From assembly GCA_001780955.1 (NCBI GenBank), contig MFJR01000013.1, forward strand, positions 34,506 to 93,300: 58,795 nucleotides of DNA. The letters run 5' to 3'. The position numbers were made by a program, and so were the translations under genes. The notes under the pieces were generated by a model, which saw only the letters and a list, made by a program, of their open reading frames with translations, made no database searches and was not told where the DNA came from. Below, in pieces: positions 42,468 to 50,682 of this stretch (its first letter is position 1; each line of letters opens with the position of its first letter). This DNA comes from Candidatus Gottesmanbacteria bacterium RIFCSPLOWO2_01_FULL_39_12b. GTDB taxonomy: Bacteria; Patescibacteriota; Microgenomatia; 2-02-FULL-39-11.

Positions 42468-42840
42468 AGAATTTGAGTTTCGGAATGCCTTTGAAGTGAT
42501 CTTTATTTCTGGTAACGACTTGAGCTTCGATAAACACGGCTGTTGAAGCTATGACGAAGTCAGCTAAAGGCAAAGACAATTTCCAGTCTCGGGTTAACTC
42601 TCCCGCAAACTTAGCCAAATTTTCATCAAATGCAACCACTTTGAAACCGGCCACTAACTCCGAAATTTTAGACTCGTCTTTTTTCGAGAAACTGCCCGCA
42701 AACAGTTCAAATACTGTCATGGAAGAAACATAAATCTCAATCTTTCCCTGTTCTTGTAGAGATAAAAGATCGGGCAACCGGCCTTTTGAAGTTCTCAAAT
42801 AATCTATGATAATATCGCTGTCAACGACTACCTTTGCCAT
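42445..42840 (-). CDS. vapC: VapC-type PIN-domain ribonuclease toxin
   Basis: ATG 42840 (MAKVVVDSDIIIDYLRTSKG) gives 131 aa. The PIN-domain acidic residues are visible: VDSDIIIDYL, ELFAGSFSK (conserved Glu) and LPLADFVIASTAV (Asp). It ends in TRNKDHFKGIPKL, a usual VapC tail. The start lies inside the end of the antitoxin gene (20-nt overlap). VapC toxins cleave tRNA or rRNA when freed from antitoxin. Confidence 0.9.
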   Translation of the reverse strand: MAKVVVDSDIIIDYLRTSKGRLPDLLSLQEQGKIEIYVSSMTVFELFAGSFSKKDESKISELVAGFKVVAFDENLAKFAGELTRDWKLSLPLADFVIASTAVFIEAQVVTRNKDHFKGIPKLKFFTLKRTK

Positions 42841-43138
42841 CTTTTTTCTTCCTCCAGGAACCAAGTTTTTTCATGTATTCCAATTCTTTTTTTCCTCTGA
42901 AAAATTCCCTATGCTCTTTAAATTTATCATCGGGTATATCTTTCCATATGCCTCCTAACTTTGGCAGAATCTCAAGTGCTTTTTTTGCCCTTTCTCTGGG
43001 ATCGTCTTCTATTTTGACCAATTTCACGATCCTTCTCCCCTCTTTTTCCACTTCAACCTCAATCCCCTTAAAAGCTACCATGTCAGCGATTCTAAAGAGG
43101 TCTTTTCTAAGATCAGTAATAGAGATAATCTGTGTCAT
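42821..43138 (-). CDS. vapB: VapB/Phd-type antitoxin
   Basis: ATG 43138 (MTQIISITDLRKDLFRIADMV) gives about 105 aa; ATG 43147 would lie inside the operator. The N-terminal Phd/YefM-like DNA-binding part (SITDLRKDLFRIAD, then VEKEGRRIVKLVKIED) is followed by a long charged tail that would wrap VapC. Partner overlap and a palindromic operator upstream support an autoregulated toxin-antitoxin pair. Confidence 0.85.
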   Translation of the reverse strand: MTQIISITDLRKDLFRIADMVAFKGIEVEVEKEGRRIVKLVKIEDDPRERAKKALEILPKLGGIWKDIPDDKFKEHREFFRGKKELEYMKKLGSWRKKKDGKGSR

Positions 43139-43140
43139 AA

Positions 43141-43156
43141 CGTACATCAGTGTACG
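43141..43156. promoter_or_regulatory. Palindromic operator of the vapBC pair
   Basis: CGTACA-TCAG-TGTACG, perfect 6-bp arms, directly upstream of the antitoxin start. Typical place for VapBC autorepression. Confidence 0.6.
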
Positions 43157-43160
43157 CTAA

Positions 43161-44828
43161 TTATGAAGACTTGTCAACTTTGTAAATTATTACTTGCTTA
43201 TTATTATAAATTGGAGAAATAAAAGAGTAATATGCTGTCAAATCTTCTATTCTACCCAACTCTCTTTCCTGCGGGCCGAAGAAGATATAAGAAATATTTT
43301 CTCTTCTAAGAAACTCTTTTGCGTCATTACTCTTCATTTTCCCAGAATAAAACTCGGCTGCTATTTTTTCCTTAGCATCTTCATCTGGCGTATTGGCATG
43401 CCCTATGTAAACAAAATTTCCAGCGTATGCAGGAATGAAATTTCCCGCTGTAATATAAGCCAGAACAACTTCTTCTCCTTTTGTGTTATCTCTCAAGTAA
43501 TAAACACCTTCCATGAAGTCTTTTAAAGGATAAGCCAGTTGGGCACCAATTGGCACCGTCCAGGTTGCTTCTCTTTTCCACGTAGCTTGATCCGTCAACC
43601 ACAAAACCATAGACCCCATTATCCCTAACCCCATAACTATAATTCCTGCTACTATAATCCAAACTCCAATCTTGGACACTAATACATGCGATCGCGTGAA
43701 TGTGTGTCCAATAAATTTATAAAGCTGAAAGAAGAAATATGCTACCAGTATGCCTAGAGGTATATGAACCGCTGCTTCAGTCCAACGCAAAGGAGATTGC
43801 TGCGGAACTTTTTCAAAGACGACGATTAATATTATTACCGCGAGTATCCAAGAGACACTTGCAAATAGCTTTTTCTCTTTTTTAATCAAAGCGACCAATA
43901 AACCAGCAAGACCAAGAGGTAATAAAGGCCCTAACGCTAAAGCATATTCTTTATAAGGCAAAGGCATGCGGTGTTCAATATCAAAGAGTGCCAAAGCGCT
44001 CCATGGCATGACTTGAAACATTACTTTTAGATAAAGAAATGACGGAAAAGACAGAAAAATAAACAATAGTCTTGGTATGATTTGTTTTATGAAGGTCTCA
44101 CCTTGCGAGGCAAGGTGAGACCTTGTAAAGCTAAATTCTAAAACAGATAAAACTCCAAAAACCGTATAAACTATAATTAAGGTGGGCGGAAATATGATTC
44201 CGACAATTAACCCCGCTATTCCCCAAATTATCAACTTAAGATACTTTAATGAATTACTGGTTTCAGAAAACCGCCAAATGAATAACAGAATAAATATCTG
44301 ACCCAAAAGTACGTGGGGTAGAAAAGTAATTCTTTGTAGACTGTCAACTGCCGACCACCAACCCATATAGGTCGCAAAACGCCAAAAATTATGGAACCAG
44401 ATTGGAATTGGCCAACTTCCCAAAGTGACTGCCAATAAAAAGGCAGGAATCGCCCACCAGCCGGAAAATATGCCTCTCAGATATCGACTAATTAAAATTA
44501 AGAAAATCAAGCCTAACAAAAGACGGGCCGTGTGGTAAACCATCGGGGGATCTAGCCTAAATACGCCTCCTATTTTACCGATCATGAGATAAAAAATCTG
44601 GAAAAAAGAACCGGAGTGTGGACGATTATAATATTTTTCGGAAACGGTCCATCTCCCCTCCTGACCCTGCCTGATTCTGGATAGATAAAAATTATAATCG
44701 AACATGTAATTATGCTCCAAAACAAAAACCCGGTTTGAAGGAATCTTTGCAGATTGATAAATCTCGTAAAATGAAGGTATAAAAGAAAAGATGACAAACA
44801 GGAAACTGAGTATTATTAATATTCTCAT
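43161..44828 (-). CDS. GT-C-like membrane protein (paralogue family 1)
   Basis: A 555-aa polytopic protein. FDYNFYLSRIRQGQEGRW in the first loop and TAGNFIPAYAGNFVYIGHAN with ISYIFFGPQE at the end are family 1 signatures; it is closest by eye to the protein at 16523. A 33-bp perfect palindrome (44092-44124) adds FTRSHLASQGE in frame. A second FTRSH at about 43690-43705 lies over a GCGATCGC palindrome. Likely a lipid-linked-sugar glycosyltransferase. Confidence 0.8.
   Translation of the reverse strand: MRILIILSFLFVIFSFIPSFYEIYQSAKIPSNRVFVLEHNYMFDYNFYLSRIRQGQEGRWTVSEKYYNRPHSGSFFQIFYLMIGKIGGVFRLDPPMVYHTARLLLGLIFLILISRYLRGIFSGWWAIPAFLLAVTLGSWPIPIWFHNFWRFATYMGWWSAVDSLQRITFLPHVLLGQIFILLFIWRFSETSNSLKYLKLIIWGIAGLIVGIIFPPTLIIVYTVFGVLSVLEFSFTRSHLASQGETFIKQIIPRLLFIFLSFPSFLYLKVMFQVMPWSALALFDIEHRMPLPYKEYALALGPLLPLGLAGLLVALIKKEKKLFASVSWILAVIILIVVFEKVPQQSPLRWTEAAVHIPLGILVAYFFFQLYKFIGHTFTRSHVLVSKIGVWIIVAGIIVMGLGIMGSMVLWLTDQATWKREATWTVPIGAQLAYPLKDFMEGVYYLRDNTKGEEVVLAYITAGNFIPAYAGNFVYIGHANTPDEDAKEKIAAEFYSGKMKSNDAKEFLRRENISYIFFGPQERELGRIEDLTAYYSFISPIYNNKQVIIYKVDKSS
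44092..44124 (+). repeat. 33-bp perfect palindrome, in frame
   Basis: Arms AAGGTCTCACCTTGC and GCAAGGTGAGACCTT (15 bp) around GAG; 11 codons. Confidence 0.9.
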
Positions 44829-44848
44829 ATTGACTCTTCTTACCTAAA

Positions 44849-44864
44849 TGCTAAAATTTTAGCA
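44849..44864. promoter_or_regulatory. Palindrome in the promoter of the gene at 44869
   Basis: TGCTAAAATTTTAGCA is a perfect 16-bp palindrome overlapping a -10-like TAAAAT (44852-44857); TTGACT (44830-44835) is a candidate -35 at 16 bp. It may be an operator. The ATG follows at 44869. Confidence 0.5.
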
Positions 44865-44868
44865 TAAA

Positions 44869-45552
44869 ATGAATAAAGAAGATCATAATATCATAAAAAT
44901 TGTTTTTCTTACTTCTTTTGGAATCCTGATAATTTCCGGTACAATCTATATTTCATTTCTCTATTCGCAAAGACAATCAAACAATATAATATTGCCTGGA
45001 GGAGTTACATATTTAGGGCCTTCTGAGAATAAAAACGCGACACCACCACAAACATCCTCTCCCACTCCCGTACGATTTACCGCCCTCTCAACTGAAAGCT
45101 GGAAATCTTTTGGGGGGGAAATCTATCCATACTCCTTTTCTTATCCTTCCAGTCTGCCATTAGTGGTTTTTCCTGACGATACGACTGATAGCGTAGCTAT
45201 CGCCTGGAATAATATTCCGCCACAAATCAATATTCTCTTAAATATGGAGTTCATGGACAAACGGGATCCCAAGTCTCTGCAACAATCTAAAATAGAATAT
45301 GTGAAAAATTGGTATCGCTACTTTTCCGGACTGAAGGGTCTTTCTAAAATAGACAAGTTTACCAATACTAATGGTCTTAAGGGATATAAAGCCATCTATA
45401 TTAATACCATCAATCAGACTCCTAACGTTGATGTTTTCTTCGAAGTTCCGAATAACCCGGATAAACTGATCCATATGGGTAGTGGCGTCCTGGATCCGGA
45501 ACTTTTTGACCGGATGGTTGACAGTCTAAGATGGAATTCTGCACATTCTTGA
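44869..45552 (+). CDS. Single-pass membrane-anchored extracellular protein, unknown function
   Basis: A 227-aa protein with one N-terminal helix (IVFLTSFGILIISGTIYISFL), a Thr/Pro/Ser linker (ATPPQTSSPTPVR) and an extracellular domain of about 150 residues (FSYPSSLPLVVF, GYKAIYINT). This anchored plan is frequent in CPR and Gram-positive-like bacteria (PsbP/DUF-type sensors). I do not recognise the family with certainty. It is 2 nt from the next start and probably cotranscribed with the two GT-C-like genes. Confidence 0.75.
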   Translation: MNKEDHNIIKIVFLTSFGILIISGTIYISFLYSQRQSNNIILPGGVTYLGPSENKNATPPQTSSPTPVRFTALSTESWKSFGGEIYPYSFSYPSSLPLVVFPDDTTDSVAIAWNNIPPQINILLNMEFMDKRDPKSLQQSKIEYVKNWYRYFSGLKGLSKIDKFTNTNGLKGYKAIYINTINQTPNVDVFFEVPNNPDKLIHMGSGVLDPELFDRMVDSLRWNSAHS

Positions 45553-45554
45553 CT

Positions 45555-47420
45555 ATGCCTTCATTATTTTTAATTCTTTTCATAGGACTCGCAACAAGAC
45601 TCTTATTAGTCGGTAATCCGGGTTTTCTGGCTGATATCGCCTTCTGGAAATCCTGGAGTCTTGCAGCTCTTGATCACGGTTTTGTCTGGACAACTTATAA
45701 TTCCAACATTAATTATCCTCCCGGTTTTATTTATATTCTCTATCTGATGGGTAAAATTTATTCATTTTTGGGTAATCCCCATGACTACAATTCTTACTGG
45801 TCCCAGAATAACTTTGGCTTTCTTTTTGCCTCAAAATCCATTGCCATCATCTCAGATGTACTCGTAACGTTAATTATTTACTGGTTTTTCTCGCACTTCT
45901 CCCGTGTCATTCCGAGCCCGCCAGCTGGCGGGTCGAGGAATCTAGGCCATCAGGCCGCATCTTCACGCTCACAACGATTGCTAGATCCCTCGACTCCCTC
46001 GCAAAGCTCGGTCGCTCGGGATGACAAATTAAGACTTTTTTTCTCCGCTATTTTCTTCCTCAATCCGATCGTAATTTTGGATTCAGCTGTCTGGGGTCAG
46101 GTCGAATCGTTTGGAATTCTTTGGACCTTGCTTGCCATTATCTTAATCTTTAATCGCCGTCCTCTTCCGGCTACTATTTTTTTTACTGTCGGGATACTCA
46201 TGAAGTTGCAAAATATTATCTATATTCCTCTTTATTTCCTTTTTATCTTCCGGTATTTTGACCTTCGAACTGTCTTTAAAAGTCTGGCTGTGGCAACCGC
46301 AACTTTTTTTATGGTCAACTTGCCTTTTGTCTTAGCCAATGAAATGAAACAGGTACTCTATCTGATGACTGTCAATAGCGACTATTTTCCCTGGATGTCA
46401 CTCAACGCTCATAATCTCTGGTGGATTGTTTCTGGGGCCTCCGGCATGGAAGTAACTGATAGAATTACCGTTTTTGGAATCTCAAATGCAAAAACGATCG
46501 GACTGCTTATTTTTTCCGGAATTTATTTTCTATTATGTCTTCTTATATACCGCAAACCAACACCAAGAAACTTTTTACTGGTACTCTTAATGGCAATTCT
46601 AGCCTTCTTTCTTTTCACTACAGAAAGCCATGAAAGGTATAGCTACCCGGTAATAATACTTTTATTATTCCTATATCCTTTTCTTGAAAGAAAAACAAAT
46701 AATGTGCAAAAATACTTCTGGTTTGTTTACCTTCTTCTCTCTCTAGCTATTTTTTTCAACATCCACACCGGATTAGTCATCAATTATCCTCAAAACGGCA
46801 TTGGTATACTGACAAAAATCACCACCAGCCAGCTTACCCTGCTCAACTCTTACGTTTTTATCCTGGGATTCATTCTCCTCTTGCCGTATATATTCTCCGA
46901 GATGTCTTACTGGTTCATAACAATCCCGTTTTTAATCATAGTTTCAGGCATAACTCTAAGTAACGCCTCATATTTTTTCAAAAGAAAAGTTTCACTGACA
47001 GCTTTTAAACCAGTTATAGAGAAGCAGGATTATGGTACACCTCAAATAAATAAAGCCGTTAATTCAATCCAGGGCTGGAAATCATGGAGCCGGTTATCCG
47101 GTAATTACTTTTATTACAATAAAGGTTTTGGTTCTCACGCCAATTCCCATCTGGTTTTTGACATCAACCGTAAATTCAACAAGTTTACCACCGATTTTGG
47201 AGTCGATACAGAAAGTTCAACCCTGGCCAGCGTTGTTTTTAAAATCTATGGCGATAATACCGAGCTCTATACAAGTTCAAAAATGGGCCGGTTTGATTTT
47301 CCCCAGCACGCTGAAATTAACGTCAAGGGGGTAAAACATCTTGAACTAACGATAACCGATGCCGGAGATGGTATCAATAACGATCATGCAGACTGGCTGA
47401 ATCCGGTACTATATAAGTGA
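45555..47420 (+). CDS. GT-C-like membrane glycosyltransferase with C-terminal NPCBM-like domain
   Basis: ATG 45555 gives 621 aa. NPGFLADIAFWKSWSLAAL and NINYPPGFIYILYLMGKIY in the first part match PMT/GT87-like mannosyltransferases (Asp in LADIAFW as a candidate catalytic residue). After about eleven helices, residues about 495-620 (VNSIQGWKSWSRLSGNYFYY, GFGSHANSHLVFDI, VVFKIYGDNTELYTS) form an NPCBM/NEW2-like carbohydrate-binding domain. A 122-bp MITE-like element (45905-46026) encodes about 40 extra residues in frame. Likely acts on a surface glycan, holding it through the NPCBM domain. Confidence 0.8.
   Translation: MPSLFLILFIGLATRLLLVGNPGFLADIAFWKSWSLAALDHGFVWTTYNSNINYPPGFIYILYLMGKIYSFLGNPHDYNSYWSQNNFGFLFASKSIAIISDVLVTLIIYWFFSHFSRVIPSPPAGGSRNLGHQAASSRSQRLLDPSTPSQSSVARDDKLRLFFSAIFFLNPIVILDSAVWGQVESFGILWTLLAIILIFNRRPLPATIFFTVGILMKLQNIIYIPLYFLFIFRYFDLRTVFKSLAVATATFFMVNLPFVLANEMKQVLYLMTVNSDYFPWMSLNAHNLWWIVSGASGMEVTDRITVFGISNAKTIGLLIFSGIYFLLCLLIYRKPTPRNFLLVLLMAILAFFLFTTESHERYSYPVIILLLFLYPFLERKTNNVQKYFWFVYLLLSLAIFFNIHTGLVINYPQNGIGILTKITTSQLTLLNSYVFILGFILLLPYIFSEMSYWFITIPFLIIVSGITLSNASYFFKRKVSLTAFKPVIEKQDYGTPQINKAVNSIQGWKSWSRLSGNYFYYNKGFGSHANSHLVFDINRKFNKFTTDFGVDTESSTLASVVFKIYGDNTELYTSSKMGRFDFPQHAEINVKGVKHLELTITDAGDGINNDHADWLNPVLYK
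45905..46026 (+). repeat. 122-bp MITE-like element, in frame
   Basis: Ends TGTCATTCCGAGC and GCTCGGGATGACA are inverted (12 of 13 match). Internal family B core CCCGCCAGCTGGCGGG and TCGCAAAGCTCGGTCGCTC. Like the element at 19700-19801 but with CCGAG ends. Confidence 0.85.
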
Positions 47421-47430
47421 CAATCGATCA

Positions 47431-49869
47431 ATGAAATACGTAGCCTATCTCATATTAATAGCAAATATTATCTTTAATCTCTGGCTCAACTTTCCCGAGA
47501 CCAAAATCCTGGCTGACCCCAATGACAACATCTTCCAGTTTTCACTTGTTAACCGAACTAATTGGGTCTGGCAAAATTATGGATGCCCTTTATCTCTTTC
47601 CTGCCTACCTAACTTAATAGATCATTTAGTCCCGAACTGGGCGGAAGGCTATCCCTTGCCATTTTATTACAGTCATATACCTCAAATTGCGATTGTTTCT
47701 TCATATAATCTCATAATTAAACCTCTCAGTTCTCTTTTTTCTTCGCCCATTACACTTTACACATACTATAACTGGAGCAGATACCTCCTTTTTACCCTGT
47801 TCCCGATACCTGTTTATCTAGCCCTTAGAATTGTAGGTTTAAACCCTTTATTATCCTCTCTCGGAGCTTTTTTTGCTTCACAATTCTCAACCGATGGACT
47901 TTATGGTATCGACCCTCCGAGTTTCCTTTGGCGGGGATATGGGCTTACATCCCAACTGTATGGGATATTCTTTTTACCACTGGGACTGGCGTTTGTATAT
48001 AGAGCTTTAAGCAGACGCGGGGAGGCCATGCTTTTTGAGCATGCCCACGGCCTCGAGTCCCGACCGAGTCGGGACGAGTTTGGGAAGTGCGCAAAAAAGT
48101 CATGGCTGACCTCAGCGGCTGCGATAGTTTTCCTAACCCTCACTACTGCCGGACATCTGGGGATCGGAATTATCGGCATACTTTCAACTATACCTTTTAT
48201 ATTTTTAGACCTTAATCTCAAAAATATTATTTTAAGAGCGAAAAAATTATTATTTGTTATCTGTTGTCTGTTTTTAGTTCTCGCTTACTGGCTTATCCCC
48301 ATACTTTTAAACAATCAATACCATATTGTCTCTTTTTGGGATCCAATCTGGAAATTTAACTCTTACGGAGTTTATGAGGTGGTACGGCAGTTTTTACAGG
48401 GTGAAATATTTGACTGGAAAAGAGGTCCTATTATCACCATCCTTGTGATGATTGGTTTTTTTAATATCATTTTAAACACCTCTTTATTCCCATTTGCCTT
48501 ACTTTTCATATTCTGGGTCTTTTTTTATTTTGGCCGAACGACCTGGGGAGGATTAATAGACTTGATTCCGGGAATGAAAGATTTTCACCAGCACCGTTTT
48601 ATAGTCGGAGTCCATATTGCGTCTTTATTCCTCATTCCAAGCGGGCTGGATTATATTTTTAGATTAGTTAGACAAACTCTAGGGAAAATTACCAATATCA
48701 TCGAAATAGTCTCAAATCTTAAAAATTCCCCCGATGGCCATCGGGGGATCCACGATGCTGTAATCCCGATTAAATCGGGAACAGCATCGGGACAAAATAT
48801 AATCTTCTATATCTTATCAATAGCTTTAGTATCAATTTTATCTTACTTTACTGTTAAACAAACCATGGATTACGCTTCACTCAACAATCGATGGATTGGT
48901 GAAGCCAACACCGCCTATAAATATGACGAGGATAATTTCCAAAATCTCCTGAGTCGCCTTGATAGCCTTCCCTACTCTCGTCTCTATGCCGGTCGTCCCG
49001 GTAACTGGGGCAAAGACTTCCGTCTTGGTTCTACCCAACTGTATCTTTTGATGGGTTCCTATGGATACGATATCAGTCAGTTCTTACCGGAAACCTGGTC
49101 GCCCTTATCGGAAAACGAGCAGAATTTTGATGAAAGAGTCGCTGAAGATTATGATCTTCTAAATATAAAGTACATCGTCACAGATAAAAATCATGATTTC
49201 ACTGTCAAAGCAAAACTGGATAACAAATACGGTCCGTTTGAACTCTATACCGTTCCTACCACCGGCTGGTTTGATGTAGTTACCGCACCTCAGTTTGTGA
49301 AATCAGATAAAACAAATTTTATAAATATCGTCCATCTTTGGCACCAGTCTTATCCCAGACGCTGGAAAATGCACCCTTTAATTAGTGTTGAAAAGAAACC
49401 CTTGATTCCGCAGGGGATGCAAAAAATCTTAGAAATGAAAGACGAAGTAAGTTATTCAGAGGGGTCAGGCCTTAAAGGCGCTAAAGACCTGACCCCATCA
49501 ACTAAAAACATTTTCTCTGATTATCCCTTTGTCTTTCCCGAATCAACTCCTTCAGGAAAGATAGTTAGTGAAAAAGTCGAACGCCAGACTTATACAGGCA
49601 CGGTTGAGGTTCCTAATAACTGCCGAAACTGCTTTGCCATGTTCAAAATGAGCTATCATCCCGACTGGACAGTCAAACTTGACGGAAACGTAACGGGGAA
49701 ATATGCCGTATTCCCCTTTTATCTGGCTGTTCCGATAACCTCCGGCACGCACACTGTGGAATTCACCTATCAACCGAATAGATTGAAAATTATACTTATG
49801 ATAGGAGAAATAATTATTCTTCTCACTTTCATCTGTTTTAGGTTTTATAAGAAAAATAAATTATCCTAA
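47431..49869 (+). CDS. Large GT-C-like membrane protein (YfhO/6-PTS-related)
   Basis: An 812-aa protein with about twelve helices, YPLPFYYSHIPQIAIVSS and FASQFSTDGLYGIDPPSFLWRG-type loops, and a C-terminal beta-rich domain (CFAMFKMSYHPDWTVKLDG, TSGTHTVEFTYQPN) as in YfhO-like proteins, ending in one helix. Three repeat elements are in frame: 48022-48075 (EAMLFEHAHGLESRPSRDE), 48728-48788 (SPDGHRGIHDAVIPIKSGT) and 49461-49496 (family D hairpin). It probably modifies lipoteichoic-acid-like or other surface polymers. Confidence 0.78.
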   Translation: MKYVAYLILIANIIFNLWLNFPETKILADPNDNIFQFSLVNRTNWVWQNYGCPLSLSCLPNLIDHLVPNWAEGYPLPFYYSHIPQIAIVSSYNLIIKPLSSLFSSPITLYTYYNWSRYLLFTLFPIPVYLALRIVGLNPLLSSLGAFFASQFSTDGLYGIDPPSFLWRGYGLTSQLYGIFFLPLGLAFVYRALSRRGEAMLFEHAHGLESRPSRDEFGKCAKKSWLTSAAAIVFLTLTTAGHLGIGIIGILSTIPFIFLDLNLKNIILRAKKLLFVICCLFLVLAYWLIPILLNNQYHIVSFWDPIWKFNSYGVYEVVRQFLQGEIFDWKRGPIITILVMIGFFNIILNTSLFPFALLFIFWVFFYFGRTTWGGLIDLIPGMKDFHQHRFIVGVHIASLFLIPSGLDYIFRLVRQTLGKITNIIEIVSNLKNSPDGHRGIHDAVIPIKSGTASGQNIIFYILSIALVSILSYFTVKQTMDYASLNNRWIGEANTAYKYDEDNFQNLLSRLDSLPYSRLYAGRPGNWGKDFRLGSTQLYLLMGSYGYDISQFLPETWSPLSENEQNFDERVAEDYDLLNIKYIVTDKNHDFTVKAKLDNKYGPFELYTVPTTGWFDVVTAPQFVKSDKTNFINIVHLWHQSYPRRWKMHPLISVEKKPLIPQGMQKILEMKDEVSYSEGSGLKGAKDLTPSTKNIFSDYPFVFPESTPSGKIVSEKVERQTYTGTVEVPNNCRNCFAMFKMSYHPDWTVKLDGNVTGKYAVFPFYLAVPITSGTHTVEFTYQPNRLKIILMIGEIIILLTFICFRFYKKNKLS
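48022..48075 (+). repeat. Double hairpin, in frame
   Basis: GAGGCC/GGCCTC (48022-48054) enclosing CATGC/GCATG, followed by GTCCCGAC-CGA-GTCGGGAC (48057-48075). Confidence 0.8.
48728..48788 (+). repeat. Double hairpin (family E copy 2), in frame
   Basis: A perfect 20-bp palindrome CCCCCGATGG/CCATCGGGGG (48728-48747), then GATGCTGT/ACAGCATC enclosing CCCGATT-A-AATCGGG (48754-48788). The second half resembles 27793-27827: GATRCTGTAAT at the start, ACAGYATCGGGAC at the end. Confidence 0.85.
49461..49496 (+). repeat. 36-bp in-frame hairpin, family D copy 3 (reverse orientation)
   Basis: GGGGTCAGG ... CCTGACCCC with the same loop (as reverse complement, TTTAGCGCCTTTAAG). It matches copies 1 and 2 at 31 of 36 positions, with paired changes in the stem. 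Confidence 0.88.
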
Positions 49870-49872
49870 AAC

Positions 49873-49911
49873 ATATACTATTTAACTCGCGGCCGCGAAG
49901 AAATAATATAT
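49873..49911. repeat. Left palindrome bracketing the PaaX-like gene
   Basis: ATATACTATT (49873-49882), TAACTCG, CGGCCGCGA to 49898, then AATAATATAT (49902-49911). It is a near-symmetric palindrome on CGCGGCCGCG and a 26-bp imperfect direct repeat of 50686-50711. It contains the last codons and the stop of the PaaX-like gene. Confidence 0.75.
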
Positions 49912-50681
49912 CTTTCCTTAAGTCTCTTATAGACATGGTAAGCTTTATCTCCTAACCACCATTGCGGCAAAAGTGCAAAAGGAAGCTGCGGATCGTCTTT
50001 AAGAATAGAAAGGTATTGAAAAATCAAATCTCGCCACGATCCTTCATCTCCCCTAGCATCTTTTAGAAATTCTTCATACTTATCGTTTATCTTCTCAAGC
50101 AAGTATAGTTTTACTAACAAGTCTTGAATAGTTGTTTCGCCAACGCCACCATCTTGACCGATATCAGATACGATGACTGTACCGGGAATTTTAAATTTCT
50201 GAACAAATCCATTTACTAATTCCCGCGGATTATACGGAGTCAACCAATTACTTTCCTGTAAAAGTTTACACCCTAAATTTTTAAGGAATAGTCTAAACTG
50301 ATCTCTTTTCTTATGGGCTATTTCTGGAATATCGTAAGTGATAAGATAAATTCTTTTATCCCAAGGGCGTTTAGCTTGATAGTGAGGTAGTGTTTTTGTG
50401 AGTCTTTTCCTCCCAAATTCTGTAATTTGCGGACTATATAGATTATTTCTTTTCTTATATGTTATTAAGCCTTTCTTAAGAAGTTGATGCCAAGTAGCGG
50501 CAAGAGTTGTATGATTCACCTTGTTTAGAAATTCATCTGCTTCGGTAAAAGCCTGATAAACTCCTCTTGAGCCGTATTTCCCCACCGATACTCCCACAAG
50601 AGCAACTTGCCAGATAAGAATATCAACGAGTGAACCGAAAATTCCGTAAGTTATCTCTTTTACTTTGGATTTCCTACCCAT
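49878..50681 (-). CDS. PaaX-like regulator with Cas2-like ferredoxin-fold domain
   Basis: A 267-aa protein. The N-terminal winged helix (residues about 1-90: ITYGIFGSLVDILIWQVAL, LAATWHQLLKKGLITYKKR) is followed by a Cas2-like domain (about 108-185): KRIYLITYDIPEIAHKKRD and FRLFLKNLGCKLLQESNWL, the hallmark of PaaX-family repressors and of stand-alone Cas2-like regulators. A helical C-terminal domain completes it. There is no CRISPR array or other cas gene, so a regulator is the best call. The start codon abuts a 46-bp palindrome and the stop lies in a related one. Confidence 0.85.
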   Translation of the reverse strand: MGRKSKVKEITYGIFGSLVDILIWQVALVGVSVGKYGSRGVYQAFTEADEFLNKVNHTTLAATWHQLLKKGLITYKKRNNLYSPQITEFGRKRLTKTLPHYQAKRPWDKRIYLITYDIPEIAHKKRDQFRLFLKNLGCKLLQESNWLTPYNPRELVNGFVQKFKIPGTVIVSDIGQDGGVGETTIQDLLVKLYLLEKINDKYEEFLKDARGDEGSWRDLIFQYLSILKDDPQLPFALLPQWWLGDKAYHVYKRLKERYIISSRPRVK

Positions 50682-50682
50682 A

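Noticed and set aside
43681-43708. GCGATCGC region encoding a second FTRSH in the gene at 43161
   Set aside because: The similarity to the 33-bp palindrome is limited to five residues and the palindrome is only 8 bp; not enough to call an element.
49878-50681. PaaX-like protein as a CRISPR Cas2
   Set aside because: It has an N-terminal winged helix and a C-terminal helical domain around the Cas2-like fold, and there is no cas1 or array nearby; regulator is the better call.
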